From NCBI GenBank assembly GCA_044355655.1, contig JBIKXS010000043.1, positions 1-26,278 on the forward strand: a DNA stretch of 26,278 bases. Reading direction: 5' to 3'. The stretch is from UBA3064 sp023258775. Lineage in GTDB: Bacteria > Pseudomonadota > Gammaproteobacteria > Burkholderiales > Burkholderiaceae_E. The notes below the pieces were generated by a model. That model did no database searches. It was not told the DNA's origin and was given only the letters and a program-made list of their open reading frames with translations. Of this stretch, positions 1 through 6,573 are shown piece by piece. A program made the translations under genes and the position numbers. Within the stretch, counting starts at the first letter, position 1. Each line of letters opens with the position of its first letter.

Positions 1-453
1 GCGTTGAGACTTGGGACCGTTTTCCCCGAGAAGAAGTCTCAGGTCGACCAAAACCTGATCCGGTTCGAATCCGAAATGGGTGCAAAGATCGTTGTCTGGG
101 AACAGCAGGCGCGGGCACTCAAGGGGCGAGCGGTTATTACCCAACACGCATCGTTTGGCTACCTTTGGCCTTGGTTGGGTCTGAAATCAATTGCAGATCT
201 TGAGCCTAAGCCCGGCATGCCCCCCACGGCTACTCACCTGGACCGGGTGCTTGCGCAAGCCAAGTCTCAACAACCCATTGGGATCATCGTCGCGCTGCAT
301 CATGACCCGAAGCCGGCCCGTTGGCTGGCCAACAGTTTGGGCATGCAATCTCGGTTGTTGATCCTTCCTGCGACTGTGACAGATGAGCAGCCTGGGGGAA
401 TCGTGCGATGGTTTGATCAGGTTCTTATGCAGCTGAGCAGTCTGTCTAAGTAG
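1..453 (+). CDS. Metal ABC transporter substrate-binding protein, C-terminal part (ZnuA/TroA family)
   Basis: The frame is open from the first base of the window, so this is the 3' part of a longer gene; the family is usually about 300 residues and 150 are visible. The protein would be periplasmic and deliver zinc or manganese to the membrane permease encoded 6 bp downstream. What is seen is the second lobe of a cluster A-I metal-binding protein: an H-A-S-F-G-Y-L segment typical of the region carrying a metal-ligand His, then E-P-K-P-G-x-x-P-T followed by an I-G-I-I-V segment. The tight spacing to the permease gene indicates one operon, whose ATPase and regulator (often Zur) probably lie upstream outside the window. 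Zinc versus manganese cannot be told from this fragment. Confidence 0.85.
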   Translation, partial: ALRLGTVFPEKKSQVDQNLIRFESEMGAKIVVWEQQARALKGRAVITQHASFGYLWPWLGLKSIADLEPKPGMPPTATHLDRVLAQAKSQQPIGIIVALHHDPKPARWLANSLGMQSRLLILPATVTDEQPGGIVRWFDQVLMQLSSLSK

Positions 454-459
454 CGTGGG

Positions 460-1212
460 ATGGAATCGTGGTTCGTTTTCCCCGCCCTTGCGCTGATCAC
501 AGGCGTCGTGGCGCTAACACCCCTGGGAACTCAGGTGCTAAGGCGCGGCGTTGTGTTTATCGATTTGGCGGTCGCTCAGGCAGCTGCAGCAGCAGTCATT
601 TGGGGCAACTACAAACTCCACTTCGATTCTCCGCTGATGGATCAAATCGCTGCTACCTTGGGTGCCATCGTCGTCAGCCTCGGTGTCGCTTGGGTTACCC
701 GAAAGTGGAGCGAGCAACGAGAGGCGATGATTGGACTTATATACATAGCCGGTGCATGCATGGCACTTTTAGGGGCAAGCCAGCACCCACATGGCCGAGA
801 AAAGCTCTTTCATTTACTGGCCGCAGATGTTCTTTGGGTTGATCCGTTCAGTGTTGGCATATTGACGCTGGCGGCGCTTGCTGTACATATCATTAGGCTA
901 AAACATTGGCTTGCGAATGATGCGTTTTTCTACTCGGTCTTTGCTGTTATCGCGAGTGTGGCTGTACCGGCGCTGGGCTTGTTTCTCGTCTTTGCCAGTC
1001 TGATTGCGCCAGCGCTTTGGATTCAAAGAGGGTTCAATTCATGGGCAGCCATGGGTACGGCTTCACTTTTTTGCCTGATCGGCCTACTCCTGTCGTGGGT
1101 GGCGGATACACCAAGCGGGCCGACAGTGGTGATCACACTAGCAGTTTTTGGCGTCTGCGCCATGTTTCGTCGACAGACTGAAGAGCCTGACTTCGAAGAC
1201 CCTTCATCTTGA
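460..1212 (+). CDS. Metal ABC transporter permease (ZnuB-like, ABC-3 family)
   Basis: A 250-residue integral membrane protein with about seven hydrophobic segments, the normal size for ABC-3 family permeases. It would form the inner-membrane channel for zinc or manganese import together with the binding protein encoded just upstream. Diagnostic stretches are F-I-D-L-A-V-A-Q-A-A near residue 35 and E-A-M-I-G-L-I-Y-I near residue 87, matching the divergent permease branch found in Burkholderiales. An H-P-H-G motif follows the latter. The ATG lies 6 bp after the binding-protein stop codon, so translation is probably coupled. The tail is acidic. The ATPase subunit is not in the window. Confidence 0.85.
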   Translation: MESWFVFPALALITGVVALTPLGTQVLRRGVVFIDLAVAQAAAAAVIWGNYKLHFDSPLMDQIAATLGAIVVSLGVAWVTRKWSEQREAMIGLIYIAGACMALLGASQHPHGREKLFHLLAADVLWVDPFSVGILTLAALAVHIIRLKHWLANDAFFYSVFAVIASVAVPALGLFLVFASLIAPALWIQRGFNSWAAMGTASLFCLIGLLLSWVADTPSGPTVVITLAVFGVCAMFRRQTEEPDFEDPSS

Positions 1213-1335
1213 TCAGTTCGAATCCCCTTCGTCCTGATCAGTTCGAAGCCCCGACGTGACCAAAAGCAGGGGGCTGAAACTGAGTGAGCTAGTTAAACGA
1301 TCGCTTTTGGCGCGATGCAAAGAGTTCCTTCAAAT
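1211..1335 (+). repeat. Dispersed repeat, copy A
   Basis: First of four copies of an intergenic element (others near 4751, 8502 and 11797). It opens with a motif like the T-arm of a tRNA (GTTCGAA then C-rich), which here is partly duplicated: TGATCAGTTCGAA occurs at 1210 and again at 1234. A potential hairpin follows (AGCCCC at 1247-1252 pairing with GGGGCT at about 1270-1275), then the conserved block around GAGCTAGTTAAACGATCGC. Copy A lies between the znuB-like gene and the EthD-like gene. Nothing else recognisable was seen between 1213 and 1491. Confidence 0.7.
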
Positions 1336-1491
1336 TTTCAGTCTTTCAACCGCAGCCGACAAGCTTTTGATCTGATGGATGGAATTTTCCTCGGTCAGCT
1401 CCTGAGCAGAGCTTGAAGAAAGTAGCCCCAGATGAGGGCTTCAGCACGTGAGACGCTGTCTAGGCAATGAATATTGTCTGCAAGTCGAATA

Positions 1492-1803
1492 TCAGACAGC
1501 GACGATTTCCTGGCTCTGCGTGACGAAAGTCCGCGTTCGCTTAACGTAGCCATTCCAGTGGCGATCAAACTCGGCAACCAAAGCCGGCAACGATGCTGAC
1601 ACCCTTTGTTGAGCTGCCGTCTCATCGCTGAAGTGATAAAGCGCCACATGGACATTCGGATCTGTCATATCCCATCCCCGCTCGGCTCGTTCAGCGCCAA
1701 ATGCTTTCAGTGCGTCCGATAAGTGCTCATTTTCATACCAACGGTCGAACGCTTGCTTCTTGCTAGGATCAACTTCTGCACGAACCATTAAAGTTGCTTT
1801 CAT
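1492..1803 (-). CDS. Small EthD/dimeric alpha-beta-barrel-like protein
   Basis: The open frame runs further upstream, but the start at 1803 is preferred because GGAG lies six bases before that ATG and the upstream residues look non-coding. The product is 103 residues. It begins with a beta strand (K-A-T-L-M-V-R-A-E-V), then a helix with F-D-R-W-Y-E-N-E-H-L, a pattern typical of small dimeric alpha/beta-barrel proteins of the EthD or DUF4286 type, where W-Y-x-x-E-H-L is conserved. A second half ends with A-E-F-D-R-x-W. Members have no single established function; several take part in ring-cleavage or stress pathways. No catalytic role can be assigned. It stands alone between the zinc transporter genes and a TA graveyard. 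Confidence 0.6.
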   Translation of the reverse strand: MKATLMVRAEVDPSKKQAFDRWYENEHLSDALKAFGAERAERGWDMTDPNVHVALYHFSDETAAQQRVSASLPALVAEFDRHWNGYVKRTRTFVTQSQEIVAV

Positions 1804-1930
1804 TATTTCTCCTTTGCTGTGAGGCTGAGGATGCATGTCCAAGCAACCCAGCTTTGTTAACCGTAGCACCCACGGCGGCTTTTTTGCCCGCTCGCAGAAC
1901 TTCGCGCGTTTTGACACTTGACCAGATCGG

Positions 1931-2058
1931 TCACAGATTAAGGGCAACTTGGTGAAGCCGCAGAATTTCGACGTCATCACCGCGCACACGGTAGATGGTG
2001 ATGTAGTTCTTGTGCAGCACCAGTTCACGGGTACCGGGCACCCGACTGGCCCTGCCCG
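1931..2058 (-). pseudogene. ParE/RelE-family toxin, C-terminal remnant
   Basis: On the minus strand a frame ending at the TGA at 1933-1931 encodes R-V-P-G-T-R-E-L-V followed by N-Y-I-T-I-Y-R-V-R and V-E-I-L-R. This is the typical C-terminal half of ParE/RelE toxins, in which G-T-R-E-L and the Y-R-V strand are the most conserved parts. The N-terminal half is missing: homology stops at about 2058, exactly where a MazF remnant on the other strand begins. The piece is too short to be a working toxin and no antitoxin gene is left beside it. Confidence 0.7.
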
Positions 2059-2174
2059 TGCTAGATCAGATCCGAACGCTCGACCGTGTGCGCCTGGTCA
2101 AGCGGCTGGGTGCCCTACGCCCGGCGACGCTGGCTTCAGCGCTTCAGACCTTGCAGGCCATGTTCGCATCCTGA
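2052..2174 (+). pseudogene. MazF/PemK-family toxin, C-terminal remnant
   Basis: A plus-strand frame ending at the TGA at 2172-2174 encodes L-D-Q-I-R-T-L-D-R followed by L-V-K-R-L-G and ends in L-Q-x-M-F-A. This is the conserved C-terminal helix region of MazF/PemK endoribonucleases, where D-Q-x-R-T-x-D is a hallmark. Only about 40 of roughly 110 residues remain and there is no start codon or antitoxin. Its 5' break coincides with the break of the opposing ParE-like remnant, so two unrelated toxin fragments are joined head to head here. Confidence 0.7.
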
Positions 2175-2337
2175 CACGATCGTTGGCCCCTGCGAGAATT
2201 CGCCAGAAAGAGCGTGGGACGCAGGCAAGCTGTATCCGCAGCGGACCGCAAGCGTTGTTATCAGAACAAAGCGGAGAAGGCCGTGTGCGTGATCAAGGCT
2301 TGTTTGAGTCGGCTTTGCATCGACCCAGGAACGCTAG

Positions 2338-2482
2338 TCATGGAATCTGCAAAAGCGCCTTAATCTTCGCCCGGACATGCAATATGACGTCAGCGCTGAC
2401 TGCGGCCTTCTTTTTCGCGCGTAAGATTTTCCAATCGAGAGACTTTACCTGGTCCATCAGGCACATAGGCATGCGGCGGCAT
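2338..2482 (-). pseudogene. mazF: mazF pseudogene with a large internal deletion
   Basis: The first nine codons (M-P-P-H-A-Y-V-P-D) and the C-terminal coding part of the MazF at 6574-6918 are joined directly, with about 200 bp lost in between. The junction shifts the frame, so the downstream part is not read and no active endoribonuclease can be made. The remaining sequence is almost identical to the intact copy, including the DNA after its stop codon. The start still overlaps the mazE stop in the same TGATG arrangement. Confidence 0.8.
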
Positions 2483-2641
2483 CAAAGTGCCTCATGCCCA
2501 ACGGGTCGCCCGAAGTTGACCTCATCATGGGTATTGCCCGCGTGGATGCCGTTCACCAGCGAGTCAAGGTCGTATTCGATCTTTTTTGACGGTTGAATGA
2601 TGATCCGGCCGCGCGAGACAACCAGGTCCACCTTTTGCTCA
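2482..2641 (-). pseudogene. mazE: mazE pseudogene lacking its N-terminus
   Basis: The frame matches the C-terminal two thirds of the MazE antitoxin at 6918-7160, from E/Q-K-V-D-L-V-V through the G-R-P-V-G-H-E-A-L end, with only a few substitutions. The N-terminal DNA-binding strand (the W-G-N-S-P-A region) and the start codon are deleted, and similarity resumes in the upstream non-coding DNA. It cannot be expressed from its own start. The part that neutralises MazF in characterised homologues is the C-terminal tail, which is what survives here. Confidence 0.8.
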
Positions 2642-2810
2642 CCAATTCGGCGTCTTGTCGGTGAAAGCGCGGCTCCGAAATGAGTCGGTGCATTAGCAAG
2701 TCACTTGTAATGCGGGTAAAGGCAACGGCGCTACGGCGCAAACAGGCTGGGCAAGTTCTCTTAAAAGCCTCATCATTCAATGGCAAAGCATCCAGACCAT
2801 CCGTGGAGTC

Positions 2811-3965
2811 ATGCGCATGAAAATCGTCTCGATTCGGGTTCACGTCCTGCAAAGTCCGCTCGCCCAGCCGTTTGCGTTCTCGCAGGGTTGGGTTCACCGC
2901 CGCTCGGCTACTTTGGTTGAGGTGACGACAGAGAGCGGCGTAACAGGCTGGGGAGAGGCCTTCGCACAAGGCCTGGAACCCCCCCAGATCGCAGCCGCAG
3001 TTATCGAGCATGCGCTGGGTCCGTTGGTCATCGGCGAGGACGCGCTGGCCACTGAGGTGCTTTGGCATCGTATGTACCACCATAGCCGCGACTACGGGCG
3101 CAAGGGCTCGGTGATTGCCGCCATCAGCGCCGTCGATATGGCGCTTTGGGATATCGCCGGCAAACACTATGGCGTACCGGTGTATCAATTGTTGGGCGGG
3201 GCGTTTCGCAACCGCGTGCAGCCCTATGCCACGGGCTTCTACCGCATCAGCGGTCAGGGAGAAAGCGCGCGTCTGGCCGAAGAAGCGCTTGCCCACCATG
3301 CCGCTGGATTCAGGCTGATGAAGGTGAAGCTGGGCTATGGCGTAGATGACGACATAGCCGTACTGACCGCCGTTGCACGGGCTGTCGAGGGTTGTGGCGT
3401 GACCCTGATGGTGGACACCAACCATGCCTATGGTCGCGCAGAGGCGCTACGTCTGGGCTATTTCATGGACGATCTGAATCTGCGCTGGTATGAAGAGCCG
3501 GTTGTGCCCGAAGACATTGAGGGCTACTGCGAACTACGCTCCAAGTTGCGCACGCCCATCGCCGGCGGCGAAAACGAACACACGCTTTTCGGATTCCGTG
3601 AACTTCTAGGTCGACACGCGGTCGATATCGCTCAGCCCGACTTGGGCTCGTGCGGCGGCATTAGCGCGGCACGCCATATCGTCGCGCTGGCGCAGGCCCA
3701 CAGCATCGAAGTCAATCCTCATGTGTGGGGCTCCGCTGTCGCTCAGGCCGCCTCGTTGCAGGTGATCGCAGCACTGCCAATCGCCCACCACTCGGTATTT
3801 GCCCGTGATCCAGTGCTTGAGTACGACCGCTCGCTGCACCCCTTCCGACGCGAGCTCGTGACGGAGCCGATTGATCTGGTCGATGGCTTTGTGCCGATCC
3901 CGACCAGGCCTGGCCTTGGCATTACGATCAGGCCTGAAACCATTAGCCGCTACCGGGTAAACTGA
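2811..3965 (+). CDS. Mandelate racemase/muconate lactonizing enzyme family protein (enolase superfamily)
   Basis: A 384-residue cytoplasmic enzyme of normal family length with an N-terminal capping domain and a C-terminal TIM barrel. The active-site set is complete: K171 and K173 (K-V-K), metal ligands D202, E228 and E254, then D277 and H304. Their spacing (31, 26, 26, 23 and 27 residues) is exactly that of mandelate racemase (K164/K166, D195, E221, E247, D270, H297). It should therefore abstract an alpha proton from a carboxylate with a Lys and a His-Asp dyad, placing it in the mandelate racemase subgroup, which includes sugar-acid dehydratases and racemases. The substrate is not predictable. 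ATGs occur at 2811 and 2817; the first has GGAG upstream. It has no catabolic neighbours and sits alone between TA loci. Confidence 0.9.
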   Translation: MRMKIVSIRVHVLQSPLAQPFAFSQGWVHRRSATLVEVTTESGVTGWGEAFAQGLEPPQIAAAVIEHALGPLVIGEDALATEVLWHRMYHHSRDYGRKGSVIAAISAVDMALWDIAGKHYGVPVYQLLGGAFRNRVQPYATGFYRISGQGESARLAEEALAHHAAGFRLMKVKLGYGVDDDIAVLTAVARAVEGCGVTLMVDTNHAYGRAEALRLGYFMDDLNLRWYEEPVVPEDIEGYCELRSKLRTPIAGGENEHTLFGFRELLGRHAVDIAQPDLGSCGGISAARHIVALAQAHSIEVNPHVWGSAVAQAASLQVIAALPIAHHSVFARDPVLEYDRSLHPFRRELVTEPIDLVDGFVPIPTRPGLGITIRPETISRYRVN

Positions 3966-3990
3966 AGCGGTGATCCTCGGCCGACTGGGC

Positions 3991-4332
3991 TCATGACTCC
4001 AGCAATGCCGTTAAGCGCTCCAACGCATCCTCCAGAACCACTTGAGGAACACGCTCGATCTTGCGTGCCTTGCGCGCCGCCAGGTCGAGCATGCGGATCT
4101 TGTTCACAAGCGCTACTCCCTGGGTCTTGCATCCCGAGCCGGTCAGGCTGACGGCAAAGCCAGCGTAGCGTGAGAAATCACCGCCTTGCGTAATAGGAGC
4201 GACCAACACGTCTCCAAGGTGGTTGAAATCCTTGGAGGTCAGAACCAGCGCTGGCCGTGTGCCTTTTTGTTCGTGGCCCATTGCGGGGTCCAGTGGAACG
4301 CTGACTACATCACCACGGTCGAAGACGGGCAT
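3991..4332 (-). CDS. chpB: ChpB-like MazF-family endoribonuclease toxin
   Basis: A 113-residue protein closely resembling E. coli ChpB: R-G-D-V-V near the start, G-H-E-Q-K-G-T-R-P-A-L-V-L, then A-P-I-T-Q-G-G-D-F and Y-A-G-F, then V-N-K-I-R-M-L-D. ChpB toxins cleave mRNA at specific short sequences and stop growth until neutralised by the cognate antitoxin. The R-P residues after the G-H-E-Q loop and the I-R-x-x-D segment are intact, so the toxin looks functional. It is the second gene of the pair; its ATG overlaps the antitoxin stop codon by one base (TAATG), implying coupled translation. The stop codon lies 26 bp from the convergent racemase gene. Confidence 0.9.
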   Translation of the reverse strand: MPVFDRGDVVSVPLDPAMGHEQKGTRPALVLTSKDFNHLGDVLVAPITQGGDFSRYAGFAVSLTGSGCKTQGVALVNKIRMLDLAARKARKIERVPQVVLEDALERLTALLES

Positions 4333-4583
4333 TACCAGACCTCTTGACCGGCAGGCTTTGCAAGCTCCCAGAGCGCCAGATCAGCCGGTGCCGGCGCCTT
4401 GAGATCGCATTGGGCAATCAGATCGGCCAAGACGTATTTTTTCTTGGGTGCCAATACGATCTCGCCCCGGTCCGTAGTGTTCAGCGTCATGGCCTGGCCT
4501 GCCGCGAGGCCGAGATCCCTTAACACTGCAGGCGGCAACACTGCGACCGTGCTGTTGCCGTATCGCCTCAGAACAACTTGCAT
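4332..4583 (-). CDS. chpS: ChpS-like antitoxin (AbrB/MazE fold)
   Basis: An 83-residue AbrB/MazE-type antitoxin. The N-terminal swapped-hairpin DNA-binding part carries R-Y-G-N-S (normally R-W-G-N-S) and the C-terminal toxin-binding part has Y-x-L-A-D-L-I-A-Q-C-D, as in E. coli ChpS, ending in G-Q-E-V-W. It should bind and block the ChpB-like toxin encoded immediately downstream and repress its own operon. AGAAGGG lies ahead of the ATG as ribosome binding site. An inverted repeat upstream at 4604-4623 is a plausible operator. Confidence 0.9.
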   Translation of the reverse strand: MQVVLRRYGNSTVAVLPPAVLRDLGLAAGQAMTLNTTDRGEIVLAPKKKYVLADLIAQCDLKAPAPADLALWELAKPAGQEVW

Positions 4584-4603
4584 GGTGGGCCCTTCTGTGT
4601 GTG

Positions 4604-4623
4604 TTCCGCAATTCGATCCGGAA
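4604..4623 (-). promoter_or_regulatory. Probable ChpS operator
   Basis: The inverted repeat TTCCG-N10-CGGAA lies 21-40 bp upstream of the antitoxin start. Antitoxins of this fold bind palindromes at their own promoter, so this is the likely autoregulatory site. This is inferred from position and symmetry only. Confidence 0.45.
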
Positions 4624-4750
4624 GTTTAGGTTGCAGCGGAGGGTACGTCAAGCATTGTTGAACACGCTCTCGCGACTGACCGGTGGGGCGGGCCATGACA
4701 GCGTGCAAGGCAAAGTGATTCACAACGAGCACATGCGGTGGGCTTCGCTT

Positions 4751-4880
4751 GAGTTCGAATCCGCGGTTTCGCCAAGGGTAGGGAGGCTGAAAAATGAGCG
4801 AGTTAGTTAAACAATCGCTTCTGGCCCGCCAGAACAAGACCCGCTAACTCGCACAGGGGGGTTATCAGGCGCCCAGTGCC
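4751..4880 (+). repeat. Dispersed repeat, copy B
   Basis: It begins with GAGTTCGAATCC and continues through the conserved block around GCGAGTTAGTTAAACAATCGC. Similarity to copy C carries on through CCGCCAGAACAAGACC (copy C has ATC for AAC) to GGCGCCC about 4869. Copy B contains a perfect 9-bp inverted repeat, GCGAGTTAG at 4798-4806 and CTAACTCGC at 4844-4852. It also holds a 17-codon open frame from ATG 4794 to TAA 4847 over the conserved block. It lies directly downstream of vapC. Confidence 0.75.
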
Positions 4881-4919
4881 CCGCGCTGGCTTTTGCTTTT
4901 TTCGGCTTGAGCGAATCCT

Positions 4920-5381
4920 TCAGCCATCGTACAAGATCGGCAGCCCTTGTACCGCGGAAAAGTCGCGGTCATGGGTCACGAGGGCAGCGGCGCCCATGTC
5001 GAGCGCTGTGGCCAGTTGTGCGGCATCGGGTAGCTTGAGTCCGTACTGGGCCCGTAGCTGCGCGGCCTGGATGGCCACCACTGCCGAGAAGGGCATGATC
5101 TGGTATGCACCCAGCGCCTTTTCGTAGCGCTTGGCCAATGCCATTTCTCCTGCTTTGTAGGGGCCTGTCAGTACTTCAGCCAGCGTGATAGTGGACAACG
5201 CAAGTTCGATCCGGCCTTCCTCTGCCGCTGCGAAAAGGCCCTCGAAGCGTGGCGCGAAGTCAGGATGGTCCTGCAGCAGGTAAATCCAGGGGGCCGTGTC
5301 CACCAGGACAGTGACACCCTCCGGCAGGACACTCCAGGAACGGTCTTGGCGGCGGCTGGTGGCCTTTTTCAGGTTTGCCAT
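4920..5381 (-). CDS. vapC: VapC-like PIN-domain ribonuclease toxin
   Basis: A 153-residue PIN-domain protein. The four acidic metal-binding positions are visible: D28 in V-D-T-A-P-W-I-Y, E69 in L-A-E-V-L-T-G, D119 in L-P-D-A-A-Q-L-A-T-A, and D138/D140 in T-H-D-R-D-F. VapC toxins are magnesium-dependent RNases that usually cut tRNA or rRNA. It is second in an operon, overlapping the Phd-type antitoxin gene by 13 bp, which implies translational coupling. The first 20 or so residues are basic and precede the fold, so a later start is possible, but none is clearly better. The module appears intact. Confidence 0.88.
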   Translation of the reverse strand: MANLKKATSRRQDRSWSVLPEGVTVLVDTAPWIYLLQDHPDFAPRFEGLFAAAEEGRIELALSTITLAEVLTGPYKAGEMALAKRYEKALGAYQIMPFSAVVAIQAAQLRAQYGLKLPDAAQLATALDMGAAALVTHDRDFSAVQGLPILYDG

Positions 5382-5629
5382 TCGTCGCGCATGTTGGCTA
5401 CCGACCGGCCTGCCCCTTCAGGCCACATGTCGCGTCCCGTCCCACGCAGGGCCAGGATGCCGCCATCGCGGATTCTGCCAGCCTGCTTTGCCCGCAAGAA
5501 CGAGATTGGGACGACGGCAGCCATCGGCTCGCCGTGTCGAGTGATCACGCTGGTATGCCCGGCGCGTGCCTCGGCTGCTATGCGCGGCAGTTGCGCGCGA
5601 GCCTGCTCGAGTCCATAGGTCGCCTTCAT
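5369..5629 (-). CDS. Phd/YefM-family antitoxin
   Basis: An 86-residue antitoxin. Its N-terminal half is the Phd/YefM DNA-binding domain, with A-R-A-Q-L-P-R-I-A, then V-I-T-R-H-G-E-P-M-A-A-V-V-P. The C-terminal tail, rich in Gly and Arg and ending in D-E-W-Q-T, would be the flexible toxin-binding part. It should neutralise the PIN-domain toxin encoded just downstream and repress the operon. A perfect palindrome lies 20 bp upstream of its start. Pairing Phd-type antitoxins with PIN toxins is common in Proteobacteria. Confidence 0.88.
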   Translation of the reverse strand: MKATYGLEQARAQLPRIAAEARAGHTSVITRHGEPMAAVVPISFLRAKQAGRIRDGGILALRGTGRDMWPEGAGRSVANMRDEWQT

Positions 5630-5648
5630 TTTGGATCCTCAAAAACAT

Positions 5649-5661
5649 GTACAGACTGTAC
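5649..5661 (-). promoter_or_regulatory. Probable Phd operator palindrome
   Basis: GTACAG-A-CTGTAC is a perfect 6-bp inverted repeat around one central base, 20 bp before the antitoxin ATG. Phd/YefM proteins recognise short palindromes containing GTACA-like half-sites, so this is the expected autoregulatory operator. Confidence 0.65.
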
Positions 5662-5833
5662 GGAATATCGGCACTATAGTCAAGCCTTCGAAAACTTTCA
5701 CGTCATATCGCGCCCGGGCGCGATATTGGGCTTTCTACTCGCGAACTTGCTACCGCAGTGACCAATCACATGTCGATCTTCTTTGCAGAAAATGGTCTTT
5801 CAAAGAACCCGATTGACTGCGTGAATGCACAAC

Positions 5834-5994
5834 TCATGCGTGCTGAATAGGTTGGGCAACGAGTTTGACACCCAGCGCGGCACAAACTTTGGTAATGGTA
5901 TCGAAACGCGGCTGCGAGGTCGGTCGCAGCGCCTTGTAGAGTGCCTCGCGCGTAAGAAGTGTTCTGCCATATCGAAATCGGGCAGCTCTGTCAC
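5834..5994 (-). pseudogene. higA antitoxin remnant with internal deletion
   Basis: The first 12 or so codons (M-T-E-L-P-D-F-D-M-A-E-H-F) match the N-terminus of HigA-type antidotes. The sequence then jumps, out of frame, to the C-terminal helix-turn-helix part: L-T-R-E-A-L-Y-K-A-L-R-P, P-R-F-D-T-I, C-A-A-L-G-V-K-L, ending at TGA 5834. About 130 bp coding for the middle of the protein is missing. The C-terminal part closely resembles that of the HigA at 11140-11439. It lies just downstream of a similarly gutted higB. Confidence 0.8.
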
Positions 5995-6018
5995 TTTGAT
6001 CGTTTCCGTCCTGATCGA

Positions 6019-6139
6019 TTACTCCTTAAGCGCTGCTGCCAGCGCGACGGCGCGGGCAATACTGGCGGGTGCGCGTCATGCCGTCCTTAAGACCACCTAG
6101 CCAATCATCAAATTCAGGCAAGCGCTTGACAGTAAGCAT
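6019..6139 (-). pseudogene. higB toxin remnant with internal deletion
   Basis: ATG at 6139 starts M-L-T-V-K-R-L-P-E-F-D-D-W-L, the N-terminus of a HigB/RelE-type toxin like the one at 11441-11740. After about 22 codons the sequence passes to another frame encoding I-A-R-A-V-A-L-A-A-A-L-K-E-stop, the normal C-terminus. Nearly the whole catalytic core, about 190 bp, is missing. Upstream, TACAAT lies six bases before the ATG, the same promoter geometry as the intact higBA at 11.7 kb. Confidence 0.8.
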
Positions 6140-6573
6140 AAGCTTATTGTAATCGGTTATTCACAGTTGACAGGCAATTCAGGCACTTGTGTGTCGATCA
6201 CCTTTTAGCTGTCTGAGCAATCAGCACATCGGCAGGGATGCTCAGGCTTTCCTACAGGAAACTTTTCTTCGATGCAGGCAAACTTAAATGTATAACCCAC
6301 TACACCCCGCACCCGCGTAACCCGTTGCAAAAGCTGTACGAACGCCGCTTTACAAGTTGCGTGTGGTTGAGACCAAGCGGAAAAAAAGCTGCTCGAGAAG
6401 TGGCCGGAGGCGCTGGTTAATCAGGGTAAAACCAGGGCAAGTGCCACCGCGCATCTGATGGGCCAACCCGGGGCCTTGAGGGTGAAAGCGTTGTTGTCAG
6501 AACATGGCAGAGAAGGCGGTGCGCGTGATCAAGGCTTGTTTGAGCCGGCTTTGCATCGACCCGGGAACGCTAG
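6140..6573. other. Gene-poor stretch between higBA remnant and mazF
   Basis: No recognisable gene was found in these 434 bp. The first 30 bp are the old higBA promoter. From about 6486 onward the sequence is the downstream flank shared with the decayed mazEF duplicate near 2248. An open frame across 6385-6540 (K-L-L-E-K-W-P-E-A-L-V-N-Q-G) looks coding-like but matches nothing I recognise and could be a gene fragment. Confidence 0.5.

Larger units (their letters stand above)
2248..2690 (-). repeat. Decayed duplicate of the mazEF region at 6486-7245
   Basis: This stretch matches 6486-7245 nearly base for base at both ends and in the middle, but about 200 bp of mazF and about 140 bp around the mazE start are missing. 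The match continues beyond both genes into flanking DNA: GTCGGTGAAAGC occurs about 2654 and again about 7231, and GCGTTGTT about 2250 and 6488. The copied unit was therefore longer than the two coding regions. High similarity suggests a recent duplication followed by deletions. Confidence 0.85.
4584..4919. other. Intergenic region between chpSB and phd-vapC
   Basis: This 336 bp stretch has no supported gene. It holds the promoter side of chpSB (operator-like repeat at 4604-4623), an unassigned 120 bp segment and copy B of the dispersed repeat from about 4751 to 4880. Short open frames here resemble no family I recognise. Confidence 0.6.

Noticed and set aside
1949..2596. 215-codon plus-strand ORF
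   Set aside because: It runs across two toxin remnants and a mazEF pseudogene in a frame that matches none of them.
2553..3425. Long 290-codon minus-strand ORF
   Set aside because: It lies opposite the mandelate-racemase gene, whose complete active site is on the plus strand, and its product matches no family.
4751..4880. Integron attC sites at the dispersed repeats
   Set aside because: The core contains GTTAAAC, which fits the GTTRRRY box, and TA cassettes are typical integron cargo. However no matching RYYYAAC box occurs at the proper distance in any copy, cassette order does not fit, and there is no integrase gene.
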